NCBI GenBank assembly: GCA_963966185.1
Contig: CAWZYM010000185.1
Span: forward strand, 555,001-619,000
DNA length: 64,000 nucleotides
Source: Rhabditoides inermis
Lineage: Eukaryota; Nematoda; Chromadorea; Rhabditida; Rhabditidae
Reading direction: 5' to 3'
Shown here: positions 11,967 through 23,669 of the stretch, one piece after another
Numbering within the stretch: the first letter of the stretch is position 1
Layout: every line of letters begins with the position of its first letter
Program-made: the position numbers and the translations under genes
Notes under the pieces: model-generated
Told to the model about the DNA's origin: nothing
Seen by the model: the letters and a program-made list of their open reading frames with translations, nothing else
Databases searched by the model: none

Positions 11967-14650
11967 TGTAACTTCGCAAGAGTCATTAAAGAGCAATTAA
12001 CTATCAAACATGCAAGACGAACTATTCTTCTATTTTCTTTTTCGTATACCTAGTGCGTAGGCGCGCGACAGCGCGCCGGAGCGCTAGTCACTGTGATTCA
12101 TAACTTCCTCACTGATGCCTCATTGCTTTTATCTTCTTATGTGCCTATAATAGTTGTGCGCTAATCAAATCCATTTTTTTACAAAATCATTCTTATCTGC
12201 TCAGAAATCATTTCATTCCGGTTTAGTCCTTCTACTCTCTTGTTGCGCCCAGAGTTCACAATTAATCTACTTACGATCACGAAAAACGCTCATAACACAC
12301 CCACGAAAGCGGATTTCTACACATTCGTACATAATTAAATACCCACAAAACAAAATGTATTTCATGAATAAGCCGCAAACATTAGCAACTGAATGATTCC
12401 AAGTTTCTGTAAATGTCGTAACGCACGAAAAAGCTAACATGAAATTATGACAAATTAGCCTTTATGACGATCTGTGCCTTGGAATTTGGAAATAATGCGT
12501 ATGATGTGTAAATCGGTGAATCTGCAAAAAGCAAAAAAATTAAAACAACAACAACAGCCTATTTGGAAGTGTTGATTGACATCAGACAACGAAGTGATTT
12601 TTTTCATTGTTCAATGTCAATTCAGCTGTTCGAAATCAACAACTAACTTTCTTTGTTGTAATGAGAACATCACTTATCAATTAGAGATAATTGAGTGAAA
12701 AGTGCACATGTTTGAAATGATATCATTTCAACAAATGAAAAGAAAAACGACTAGAAACTTGAAAATGATTGCATAGTGGTCACTGCATTACACATCACAC
12801 ATCACACGTGAAGCATGCACTATGATTTAAGTACCCTTATTATCGAAATGTTATCTTATTAGCTTTAGGTTATTATGGAAGATGATTCGAAGTCCATTTA
12901 TGACGTACATGTTGAGCACTAGTGGTCATCGATTTCCGTAACAGTCATTTTCTTGAAACGATGTTTTTGCGACGCGGCGATCGCAAATGTTGCGAAATAA
13001 GGCTGTCGAATGTTGCAAATGGGCGATCACATGTTTCAAGAACTTATGCGTGACGTTTATTGACTTCCAGCTGCCAAACCACTGAACACCGAACAATAAA
13101 CATGCGTACATAAACTATACTTCACATATAAATGATACGAAACAACGATCGATTGATTAATATGAACACTGATCACTGCAACTTACATTCGGTTGATCTG
13201 TTTGGATGAAACATGTGGCCGGTCAACACTATTGTAGGGGGTACAGCGACGGCTCAGCGACTAAACAACATGATCAGATACTACCAATCAATAAACACAG
13301 CAAGTACGGTTGATTAACAAGAAATGAACTCACATTCAGCAGCTGGCGACTGTCGACGGCGGTGACCGGGGGGGGGGGGGGGGGGACTTGTTGGTGACAC
13401 AAAAAAACATTAGAATATAGAAACATGAAATTATTTAAAAACAAAAACAAAAAAGACAAACACGTTCTTCTCCGTTAGCCCGCGCATTTTTCGGAGACCG
13501 GCACATCACGTCGTTTGCACAAAGTTTGAACTGTCCAACCAATGCACACTTTGGGAAATTGGTTGATTGCTAGAAAACGTGGGGCTTTCGTTCTGTTTCC
13601 TCCTTTCCACGTTAAATGAACTAAATTATAATCCCTTAACCATTTTAGAGTCACTAATCCATGAAATACCGTTTCTCATGTTTTAGTGTTGTGTTGGAGT
13701 TGTTGTTCGTCATCAATGAGTTCCTATGTGATTAAACAAACTGTCGAGTTATAACATTATAATAGCGTAACACATTATAATAGCGTATGATAAGTGTACC
13801 CATGTTGTGACAGTATTTGCTACGTTATGATGTGATGGAATCTCACTGAATAAATATTGGAACAATTTGCAAAAGTGAGCTGGTTGTTCAATTACATGGA
13901 TTTGTAGACGAATATTCAACAGGCGTAGCTTATTTTCCGCCTGTGATATGTGAAATGTATCATCCACCCCCGCCTTCCCCTTCACGCATATCCGCCTTAG
14001 TAAGTGAGTATGTTGTTGGTCAGCGCTAGGACACTTGCTTTCATGTGGCTCGTTCATATTTGCGCAATCATCATACGATCATACTCTCTTGTCGACATTC
14101 GAAATGCCGAGGACGCTGATTCGACTCCATCATCCATCATCCTCGTTTTACGTGGATAGCTTGACACACGACAAACTATCAGTTCTGGATACCGTATTCT
14201 ACCGTTTCTGACCGTTTGGAGAGGACTCTTTACTCATATTTTTCTCATTTCTCTTTACTCTTTGTAACATCTAAGCATCTAAGTGAGCTCTCCACGAAGT
14301 TTCTTGTTTCTTATCTCTAACTGTGAGACATTCTCATGTTCATGTATCACTCGTTACTCACATTGACCGTTACTGTGATGCATTTTCGCTTGCAGACGAC
14401 ACTCTTTCATCTAGTTCACATTTTAGCGTAAGTACTTTACTTGTACATATGTAGTTGCAGTTAACAAGACAATACAACAACGAGAAAAGACACGAAAGAT
14501 ATTGGTGGGGAAAAGGCATTGTGAAATGGGAAACAATGAACGATGACAATGATAACAGCTACAGTAACTAGGCTAATGAACTACAGATCTACAGTAACAT
14601 CTACATTCTATTTCTAGAGTAAGCTAAAGCGAACTACAGTACACATCAGA
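11967..14650. other. Intergenic, no gene recognised
   Basis: AT-rich DNA with an 18-nt G homopolymer at 13368-13385 and a possible degenerate tRNA-like B box (GATTCGACTCC) near 14115. I see no convincing coding exons. Confidence 0.45.
13368..13385 (+). repeat. Poly-G run
   Basis: Eighteen consecutive G residues. Such runs are prone to length error in assembly and can form G-quadruplex structures. Confidence 0.9.
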
Positions 14651-15004
14651 CTAGATTGTATAGGCCTTGGCTGAGTAGTATGTGAGAAGGTCGTTCTCTT
14701 CGATCAGTTTGTGTGGAGTCTCGAACTTCCGCAGTTGACAGGCAGTCGGAGAGAAAAAGCAGTTGCGACCAGAGTTGAGATGGCTGAAAGAAACAAAATG
14801 AGCATCGAACAACCAACATTCTCCTGACCATCTACAAAAGTAGTACAATGTGCTGGTACCGTACCTGTCAGCGTTGGTTCCTGCGGCAATTGGTGTGGTT
14901 GGTGTGGCGTTCGGTGTGGTGCGGTGAACGCGCCATCTATGGATGATAGCAGCGTTTGCGAAGATGAGAATCGTCAGTAGACTGAGGACAATTCGGAGGG
15001 ACAT
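14651..15004 (-). CDS. Allatostatin-C/somatostatin-like secreted peptide precursor, copy 3
   Basis: Exons 14865-15004 and 14651-14783 join in phase 2 to give 90 residues. The signal peptide is MSLRIVLSLLTILIFANA, followed by IHRWRVHR, the spacer, SGR-NCFFSPTACQL-RK and the conserved tail ending in AKAYTI. The 81-bp intron happens to stay open in frame, so an unspliced 117-residue reading is possible, but the exon match to copies 2 and 4 and canonical GTACGG/TTTCAG sites support splicing. It differs from copy 2 at only a few residues, and its first dibasic site is changed (HRWR against HRKR). Confidence 0.78.
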   Translation of the reverse strand: MSLRIVLSLLTILIFANAAIIHRWRVHRTTPNATPTTPIAAGTNADRYGTSTLYYFCRWSGECWLFDAHFVSFSHLNSGRNCFFSPTACQLRKFETPHKLIEENDLLTYYSAKAYTI

Positions 15005-15039
15005 TTTCAGTGAGTGTCCAGTGGCATGCTCCTTCTCTC

Positions 15040-15046
15040 TTTTATA
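15040..15046 (-). promoter_or_regulatory. TATA box of peptide gene 3
   Basis: The minus-strand TATAAAA lies 36 nt upstream of the ATG at 15004, in a flank nearly identical to that of copy 2. Confidence 0.6.
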
Positions 15047-15580
15047 CCCTCACACCCAAGGATCATCCCCTCCCTCCTTCCCCTCTCTGTCTGCCGTCTT
15101 CGCACAGATTTCGTTCCCTCATTTCGTCATACCGTCTGCGCTCTCTTCACTTATTGCGTGTCTCGCTTTCTCGTTGTGTCGTTAAGCGAGAGAGTGGATG
15201 AAACATACTGTTGCTATATTGTAATACCAAATAATTTGCAGGTTTGTAGCCAAAGTTGTGAAAATAGGGATGTGTTTATCGGCTTTTACGACTTAAGTTT
15301 ATGCTAGAAACGGAAATTGATGTCAAAAGTTTATTTTAATTTCCTGTAATTCAAGACGTTTTAGACACTTAACTGTGATGTAACCTCACTTTTTACCCAC
15401 AAAGCATTCAAAATGAACTATTTTTTGGGGCAAAAAATAGTTTAAAGTCATGAAAAAAAGTTCTAGTTTTCAGGTTTATCAAATGTTATTTGATGTTTCC
15501 ATTAACTTTTCATCAGCGTAATATCATTTTTAAGTGAAATTGTCACTTTAATACATTGATGTAAGTGTGCAAACAATATT

Positions 15581-15968
15581 TTAAAGGCACAGCGGCGACT
15601 TAATTCTGCAACTAGCTCTCTTAAACGCGTATTACCACGCATGCAAAACATTTGCCGAAGACAGGACTCGAACCGGCGAGTTCAGCGCCATAACGGCGCA
15701 CACACGCATTGAGCCACACAGTGAGTGAAGGGGCTTCTTTCATCCGATGTTATGTCTTCTTTCGCCATTTCTACAGTATTGAAGAGTTCAACGGAATGGA
15801 AACCGTGTCGGGACCAAATTCGAGTTTGAAATAAAATGTTGCAACAGCGAGTTGCAACATTTGAAAGCAACGGATAAGCGTTGTTATTTCTCATAAATCG
15901 GCTAAGATTTAGGTCAATATGATTCTTTCAAACATTCCGAGTCAAAAACAAGTCGCCAGTAATACTTG
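15581..15968. mobile_element. TIR element carrying a tRNA-like module, copy 1 (degraded right end)
   Basis: Starts TTAAAGGCACAG and contains GGCGACTT near the left end and AAGTCGCC near the right end. On the minus strand it has a tRNA-like segment with an A-box-like TGGCTCAATGCG (15705-15716) and a perfect B-box GGTTCGAGTCC (15664-15674), 30 nt apart. A related, better preserved copy is at 47276-47627. Shared DNA beyond the boxes includes GGCAAATGTTTTGC. Confidence 0.65.
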
Positions 15969-15969
15969 A

Positions 15970-16089
15970 ACAAATGGGAACACGCGCCTATGACCTCTTA
16001 GCTATTGGCATTCTAACAGTCTACGTACGCCACTGCGATTGCACACTCTCTATCGCACTTGCTGCCAGCCGGTATCTGTTCCGCGCACA
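15970..16089. other. Spacer between two transposon copies
   Basis: Short unique spacer between the tRNA-like TIR element and MITE family A copy 2; nothing recognised. Confidence 0.4.
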
Positions 16090-16405
16090 TTAAAGGGAGT
16101 GTACACTCTGAATTTCGAAGTTGAGTTAGCACCGGAATGTGAACATATGTGGAAAATGATGTACTTTTGTCAATACAACTATGTGTCGGAGATACCTATA
16201 AGTCGGTGAAAAATTCTGTTGAACATTGAAAATTGGCACCAATTGGCACCAATTTCTGCATTTTGATACATTTTGCGCTCAATTTTCATCAACTTGCAGA
16301 CATTTTCAGCAAACAGTTGTATTGACAAAACTGAGTCGTTTTCATCATATTTTCACATCCCGGTGCTAACTCAACTTCGGAATTCAGAGTGTACACTCCC
16401 TTTAA
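16090..16405. mobile_element. TTAA-flanked MITE, family A, copy 2
   Basis: 316 bp, TTAA at both ends. Termini AAAGGGAGTGTACACTCTGA and the inverse; interior very similar to copy 4 (46296-46610), including GTCAATACAACTATGTGTCGG. Confidence 0.88.
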
Positions 16406-19400
16406 TTCTAAACAGTCTGTTCGAGGCGCAACAATTTTACAGCGGGCGAGATTCCCCGGAGTTCTTCTTTAAAGAGCAAGTCTCATTGTGCACCCATGAA
16501 TTTTTGACAGTTTTGTCGACAAAAAAGTTAATGCTGAGAAGTTTCGGTATCGTTCATTTCCACGCAGCTCCACCGTTCATTGCAACTATGAACTTTTGAT
16601 CAAAATGTCAGATATACTGAAATACGAAATCATATTTTGCTGCAATCTCAGTACTTCATTTTCGTGTGTTCGTTAGTTACATTAGTAACAAATCAGATTG
16701 ACACGGCATCATTTTGTGCTTTTTCCGAATTCCGTTTCCAATGTGTCGTATGAATGTATGGACGCACATACATGACAATTTAGAATCCTCGGATGATTAA
16801 ACGCTGATTAAAACTTTTCCTTAAAAACTGAATGTAGAGCTCGGCAGGTTTTGAATGATCCTGTCGCTGCAGAACCAAGAAGTCGAATCAAGAACCAAGA
16901 ACCAAGAAGTCGCGCTATAGCATTTGCAGGTGTCACCTAAATAACGATCTTGTAATGGAAAAATCGTTTCTTCGAGATGTGGAGTTTTTTAACCACTTTG
17001 GTTTTGTATTTTCATCTGAAAATTTGATAGCTACGCAAATTTGCGATTAAATACTCAAAATCAGATGATCAGATGAATGAAATATGTTTCGAGTTCGAAA
17101 AACAAAGTTTTGCGTCACAGATTTCTATTTCAAACTGAACAACTGGATTATGTTGTGTAGATTTCTGAAAAATCTTTATCCCCTTCAGACGTTCGTATAT
17201 TTGTACTACTCACGTTATGTAGTTATACATAATTTCCTGATAGCAAACATTAAACTACATACTTTTCAAGAGAACACAAACACTTGTTTTGGCCGTTTCC
17301 TGCCTTGTTGTAACCAAAATATACTATTTCAAGTTGAATGTGAAGATTCAACATTTGGCATTTTGCAAGCAATGACTTTTGGCTTTCGAATAACACGAAA
17401 ATATTTATAGAATTCTGACAGTTTGTTTTGCGATCTCACGATCGGATGGTCAAACGTCAAATAGTCTGGGGACCACAAACGAAATTTGAGATTTCGAAAT
17501 TTCGTTATCATTTTATCATGATAATATTACTTCAATTATGTAGTTTCGAAAAATATATTGATGTTGTAGGCTTACTCGTTACACGCGCCGCCATTCCGCG
17601 CCATGCGCGCACCGGAGCACGCGCTTTCAATGGGGCAATGCGACAGAGAGGGTGCCCCAATCAACGGGAATAATGACGTCATAATGTAGATTCGTCAATA
17701 TTTCATATTAATACCGCGATTACTATGCTTTGAATTGAGTATGGTTGCAATCAGAATATTCGTCCGGATCTTTCTAGACTAATTAGATATTAGATCGCAT
17801 AGTTTGTCCAGTATTGATAAGTTGATAACGTTGACGGGATTTCGCCCGGAGCGCACAAATGTTTGTTGGGGTCCCTACAAATAGTCACTCTTTCTTGATG
17901 TGATGATGAAAATGTGACTAAATCATGACTCCTGACGATATCTTCACATTATGATGGTACGAACAAATGCAATCTTGGTTGGAATATGAATTTCGATAGT
18001 TGCCACACTACAAATGAAGCACAAACTATCATTTCAGCATCATCGCATCGTGATTGTAGTTCGTGATATCACTATTTCGATTAGCGAGATTAGTGTAATG
18101 TAAAACGAAGTGAGCAGAGTATCTTTGAAATTGTCAGACAAGACCTCGTCAGAATGTTCGTGATTTTTTTTGATACTGATGAATGCAAAATGTGCGGATT
18201 GAACGGAATGAACGATCCAGGTTTCAAAGGATTTGTATGCAGATTTTTCAGAATTAGCGAGATGGTCTGAGTGAAATGATGTCACTACATTTATGTCATT
18301 CAAAACATTTGAACTTTATCTTTGAAAATATTTGCATAAGTAATTTTAAAAATCATTTGGTACATTTTGTTATGGAATATGAACAAGAGCAAAAAAATTG
18401 TGTCACTTGGTCTAATAAAAGTGAATCATGTATATGCGTTTTCGAAGCACGTGCACTCATAGTTCCAATCACATTTGTTACGTCGTTTCACAATCATAAT
18501 TCATAAATGCATAAATCCTATAAATATCCGAATGTCACCCATCCCATCCATTAGAGGATTGTTCGAAATACGATATGTTCACGGATTTCAGATGCGTCAG
18601 TTGGTTTATTCATGTGTTAGGCTGACAGTATTTACAAGTTAAATTATTTGTAAATATAAAATACAAATAAATGCTTTTGGATTTGGATTTCAGGTGCGTC
18701 AGTGCATATGCTTTCATGTTCATGTAGTGAGACATTTGGCTGACTTCTGGCAGGTTCTATAAATAGTAATCATGTGACTCGCAGTGAACGTTAACATGGG
18801 ACGTGGGATCTGATGAATTCACATACCAGTACCACCCACATTTTATCATGTATGTTAGACGGATTTCAGATGTACATGATCTAAAATCATATGAAATAGT
18901 GTGATTTAAAATAAATAAGTTTTTTTAGTCTCTGTTCTCGTGTCATCTTTTCAGAATCATATGAACTGAAACGTTCGAGACATGAACTACAAAAACAAAA
19001 AAAAACAGTTGTGCACTTTATGTTAGTGTAGATGTGATCACTTCCACATCATCTTAATGCAAATGCTTTTTTTACTATTCAAAGCCATGTCACGAGGAAA
19101 TATGATCAGATGTCTACTAAATGATTGTACTAGAGTACCATGTGTCTTGCCATACAGCGAAGAGATCGATGGATTGCGAATTTTTGATACATAACATATA
19201 AGGAATCTCAAACAGAGTAGATTTTTTTATCTAACAAGTTCTTCATTCTAGAATATGTCTGACGCGTTTCTGTTCAATGTAATAAACTTTTCTGTTCAAT
19301 GTAATAAAATGTAATAAACTAATTATTGAGCCTATTGGCTTCTCAAATCTGCGCTTTTCGCAAATCGCATGTATAAATGCGGAAACGATTGTGATTTTTG

Positions 19401-20185
19401 AATACACAACTAAAACACGCATAATCTCATTGTCAATCTCATTCCAGAACTATTTATATAAACTAAACGAAATGTGACGACGATGAGTACATCATGTCAT
19501 TATGATACACTTTTAGTACGAAGAAAGAAAGATCAATCACATTTGCAAGGTCTGTGACGTTCTTTCAAGCTAAAACCTATGTTCCTATGTAGCGTACACC
19601 GCCTATGAATAGCAAGCTTGTGAGAAACAGACAAAATTTAGATATACACTTTCAATTCTGATTAAAGTTTAGCATACGACTTTTCAAAAGACGAGTAGTA
19701 CACATATGTCATTTAGCATTTTCTATTTTTGTAAGTAAACAAGACGAATTCAGGGAGAGAGTAAATCATTTATGAGATCACACCGGCCGCTTTTAAATAC
19801 GACAAAATAGACAATCACAAAAGATCATAGACAGGCCAAATGAGATAAAGGCTAGACTAACCAAACTCGATACAGGAATCAGCACATACCTATCACAGTA
19901 CATGTTTTTCCGGAAACACTAATTGTATATTTTATATTTGTGTATTTTATATTTCTAATTGTATATTTTAATGCTTTTTTCTGTTTTCGTAGAGTGAGTA
20001 AGTACATTTTGTCCAAAACGCAAATTGAGTGGGTTTAATAACTTTGAGAAATAAGCTCAATAAGTATTGACGCAGAGAGTATGATTCATCCAACTGTTCA
20101 AAATTTGTTTTAAAAATCGCGTTCAAAAATCAAACGTTTACCAGTTCACCATAGATAAGTGAAAGTCTCTCTCAGAAGAATCGAA
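16406..20185. other. Intergenic, no gene recognised
   Basis: 3.8 kb of AT-rich DNA. Short open frames do not form splice-consistent genes or known domains. A small direct duplication of a TCTGTTCAATGTAATAAA-type string lies near 19270-19310. Confidence 0.45.
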
Positions 20186-20260
20186 ATGTCTTTCTGCTCA
20201 GTCGTCCTTTTGGCACTGACCAAAGTTGCTCTAATTCACAGAAGGCGACGTTGCCTTTGA
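20186..20260 (+). pseudogene. Broken exon 1 of the allatostatin-C-like family (copy 5)
   Basis: The frame MSFCSVVLLALTKVALIHRR ends in RRCL and a stop. It aligns with exon 1 of copy 4 (MSFRSVVLLLFLLALTNAAL, then IYRRR), lacking three residues of the signal core. There is no splice donor at the expected place, no TATA box just upstream, and no CFFxPxAC exon downstream. It is on the opposite strand to copies 2-4. I read it as a relic of the gene family. Confidence 0.65.
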
Positions 20261-21788
20261 AAAGAAAACAGAAAGTTTTCACATAGGTGTTTTAAAACTA
20301 ACGGAAAAGTTATTTTAGAAATACTATTAACAGAAATAGCATCAAGTTAGTGTTCTCTATAAAAGGAAAGGGGAACTGACACCATTAAAAATAGTATATA
20401 TATTTAGACTAAGATCGCACGGATCACAAGGTTGCTCAATTTTAAGTCATAAATAAAATAAATTGCACAAATTTTTTGACAGTTTGAGAGTGAATGAAGA
20501 ATGTTTATTCTGAATCGATTGGGTGTGATTTAGACCGATTGACCCTCCCATATTCCATGAATCCCCGATTCCCCGGGGTTCCTTTTGAACCATGTGTGCC
20601 AATGTTAGCAGCACTTCTGGGATGAAACAAACGTTTGAATTCACGTAACAACGTATGTATTTCTTATCTCATACGTACTTACCTCATATTCTGTCTCATG
20701 TCTCAACAGAGATAATACGTATACTTGTATCATTATGTGTTCTGAAAGCATGTTCTGTGCATTTGCACCTACTTTACTTTTTACAAATATAAAAATATAA
20801 TACGTGCGTTTCACTGTTACTATCTTTGTCCATGACGCACTTTACAAAGAAAGGATTCCACAAAGTTTCTTTCAAACTTTTATCCGGATTTTCTATTTAC
20901 GTGTTCGGTTTATTTTTAGTATAAGTATGGATAACATAAGTTTTAGAATGAAGTAGTAAAGAAAAAAGGTTATGTTTATGTTTATGTCAACTTTAGATAT
21001 CAACAAACGACTCAATAATTCGGTAATCTAGCAACCCCAAATTTCGAACATCAATGAAAACCATTCATAAGCCGAATTGTCATTCTTTTCTTATCAAATA
21101 GTGTTTTAATAAGTAGGTGAACTTACGGATAAGGTGATAAGGAAGCAGTAGTGAAAAAAAACTGAATCACGGGCTTACCGCTAAATATTATTCACAGATC
21201 GTTTTTGTGCTGCAGATGTTTTTTCCTCGCATCGCCTACACACTTCCGACCAAAACACAAATTGCTTATTGCTTCTCGGAACTCCTTCGCGAGTTCAGAA
21301 AAACCCCTGATAATCGTTCAAAAGTGTGTTTCGGTCAACTGAGTGCAGCTGACTCTCTGTTTTCTGTGTTGGTGCGAAACTATACAGTTGGTTTGAGAAA
21401 TACTTTTTTTTGCAAATGCTGTGGCGCATAATATTACACCCCGTTGTTTCTGTTTTAGTACTCTAGTCTCCGAATTATTATTTATCTAAGAAGAACAATA
21501 TTGAGTTCTGGAGAATTTTAGAATGTTCGAAAGGCAGAACAATACAAATAGGTTTTAGGGATTCCGACATATGTGTAGCGCAAGCGATTCGCCAACGCGA
21601 GCATTTCTAAAATAGTGAAAAGCAGTTTTTGAAAAATCGCCAGACTCTGGCTTTTGAAAAAGTTCTCTTCGCCACCAAGTACGCAAGCGATTTTTCTAGC
21701 CAGCTACTTGCGAGTATGTGCTAGCTACTGTGGCGTGCACTTCGCGCGAGCTACAGCGAAACAGAGAAGGGTGGCGAATCTCAACCGC
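20261..21788. other. Intergenic, no gene recognised
   Basis: No supported genes. The region 21570-21780 is richer in CG-containing words (repeated GCGAGC/GCAAGCGA) and may be an old repeat. Confidence 0.4.
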
Positions 21789-21962
21789 TAAAAGCGGCAA
21801 AAAATGAAGGAAACACGCGCAGACTTATCACACACCAGGTCAATCAATACAGTGACACGCGCGGTATCACTCGTGGGCGCAGTGAATGATACTACGGTAT
21901 AGCGTGGGTAGTGTTTCACAAGGAGGATCAGCCGTGTCTTTTCGATTTTTTTGTCGTCTTTA
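21789..21962. mobile_element. ~174-bp TIR element, family B, copy 1
   Basis: The left end TAAAAGCGGCAAAAAA and right end TTTTTTTGTCGTCTTTA form imperfect inverted repeats. The interior (TATCACACACCAGGTCAATC onward) is nearly identical to the copy at 35526-35700. Non-coding; a MITE. Confidence 0.8.
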
Positions 21963-22293
21963 CAAATTATGTCGCTAACTGCGCGAGTTTCAATTCGTAT
22001 GCGCTGTGTCTCTGAGAGCTGTCTGTGAAGTCTGTGATTTCCTCGGGTACAAAAAAAATGTTGATACCTCGTTCCCTTTCAGCAAGCACGGAGGACCCGG
22101 CGGTGTAAAAGGTTATGGCATAACCGACATTTTACGACAAACAAAGTAAACAAATAAAAAAGTTTATATATTAGCATTTGTGAGCAATGTGAAACAATCC
22201 GGAAACCCTGACACATATCGGCAATAAAACGCGACAACAAGTAAACGGAAGCTAGTCTACGAAGTATTGTAAGTTTGTACGTACACTACTGTC

Positions 22294-22649
22294 TCACAAC
22301 TCTGAAAAGTTCTGGATGCCAAAGTAGACAAGGAGGTGGTCGTCTTGTATATGCTCGTGCGGCATTTGGAACCTGCGCAGTTGGCAGGCAGTCGGCGAAA
22401 AAAAGCAGTTGCGCCCGGAACGGAGCAAACTGAAAAGAGTAGAATGAGTACTGTGACACTACATTATCATTATGTATCACAATTATGGTTAAAGTATGAC
22501 AATTGAACGTCTCCTCACCTGTCGGCGTGGTTGGAGTCTTCGTGGGTGGTCGAAGGCGTCGATTTCTTGTGGTGACGTCTTCGGTAGATGAGAGCAGCGT
22601 TGGTCAGTGCCAGAAGAAATAGAAGAAGGACGACTGAGCGGAAAGACAT
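22294..22649 (-). CDS. Allatostatin-C/somatostatin-like secreted peptide precursor, copy 4
   Basis: Exons 22519-22649 and 22294-22429 join in phase 2 to give 88 residues. The signal peptide (MSFRSVVLLLFLLALTNA) is followed by LIYRRRHHKK and a Ser/Thr/His-rich spacer, then SGR-NCFFSPTACQL-RR and a tail (FQMPHEHIQDDHLLVYFGI) that matches the tails of copies 2 and 3 in pattern but not identity. The ring peptide NCFFSPTACQL is identical to copies 2 and 3 although the rest has diverged, which suggests selection on the cyclic peptide. The RR after the ring is a classical dibasic processing site. Confidence 0.78.
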
Positions 22650-22701
22650 TTCGAAGTTTTCGAGAGAGACTTCAGTGAGGTCCGTCTGTCTTGGCTCCTC
22701 C

Positions 22702-22708
22702 TTTTATA
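22702..22708 (-). promoter_or_regulatory. TATA-like box of peptide gene 4
   Basis: The minus-strand TATAAAA lies 53 nt upstream of the ATG at 22649. Confidence 0.55.
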
Positions 22709-23669
22709 CTATCCTGGCGAGATTATCTCTACCTCCATCCCTCCCCTCGCTGTCTGCGCTCTCTCATGGGAGAGAGCGATTCTGATTAGCGGAGATCTCT
22801 ATGCCATACAAAAAAGATGTGAATTAGCATGATGTAGATTACCGTTTTCTGTTAAATAGACAAATGTATGGTGTGAGTGTGGATAGATGTATGATAGCAT
22901 AATATTTACATGTTAAATTAATGATGTGATCAAGGAAAAAAGCTTCCTCCGAATTGTTTAACAAATATGCTTCATAAACATTTGTTGAGTTGAGACTAAC
23001 TCCCCCTCACATAGTAATGCCTGCAAAGCATGAAATTATAAAATACTTCCTACAAAGTAATCCCCAGCTTGGAAGATTCGTAGATCTTTTGTTGTATTTT
23101 TCTTTTCATGTTTCCCTCATACCTGCATTTGATGCTGTATTGCACTGTTTTCCTTATCAGTACACGGTAATAAACCTATTTTGCTCGTTTTAGAGGCATA
23201 TTATGACCAACATGATGATGATGATGGTCATTCTGACCTTTTGTCTGGTTTTTATGCGTTTTATGTCAAGTAATCGGAAAGGAGATAATTCTGAGTGCAG
23301 AATCCAAAACACGTTTCTTGTAAGACACTTGAAGAAAAAAGTAATTGTAACAAGTAACCTATGCAGATTTCATTGCATCATTGCAGGACAATATTCCTTT
23401 TCATCTCATCTCTTTTCACTGCTTCGAAATCGTCTGCGTGGGTCGGTGGATACTGACAGTTCAATTGTTCAGTTGTTATAGTTCTCCTGGGAATCGGTTT
23501 GCAAATTTGTCCTTGCGTGAATGAATCGCTCTTATTACGCACTTAAATTAATATATTAATGAAATGCGCACTGTCTCGTTTTTTTCAAAACTTTGAAGCA
23601 TTGGGATCACGTGGCCTCATGGTAATTTCCGCACTTATCAAATGTTATCTTTCGTATTAACATCTCCTA
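22709..23669. other. Intergenic, no gene recognised
   Basis: AT-rich spacer with no supported gene; it runs up to the left target-site duplication of the SL1-hammerhead insertion. Confidence 0.45.

Noticed and set aside
14041..14125. Possible tRNA gene or SINE (B-box-like GATTCGACTCC)
   Set aside because: No convincing A box or cloverleaf stems; at most a decayed tRNA-like repeat.
23203..23481. 92-codon open frame just upstream of the SL1-hammerhead element, considered as a Penelope reverse transcriptase remnant
   Set aside because: No reverse transcriptase or GIY-YIG motifs are visible, and it lies outside the target-site duplications.
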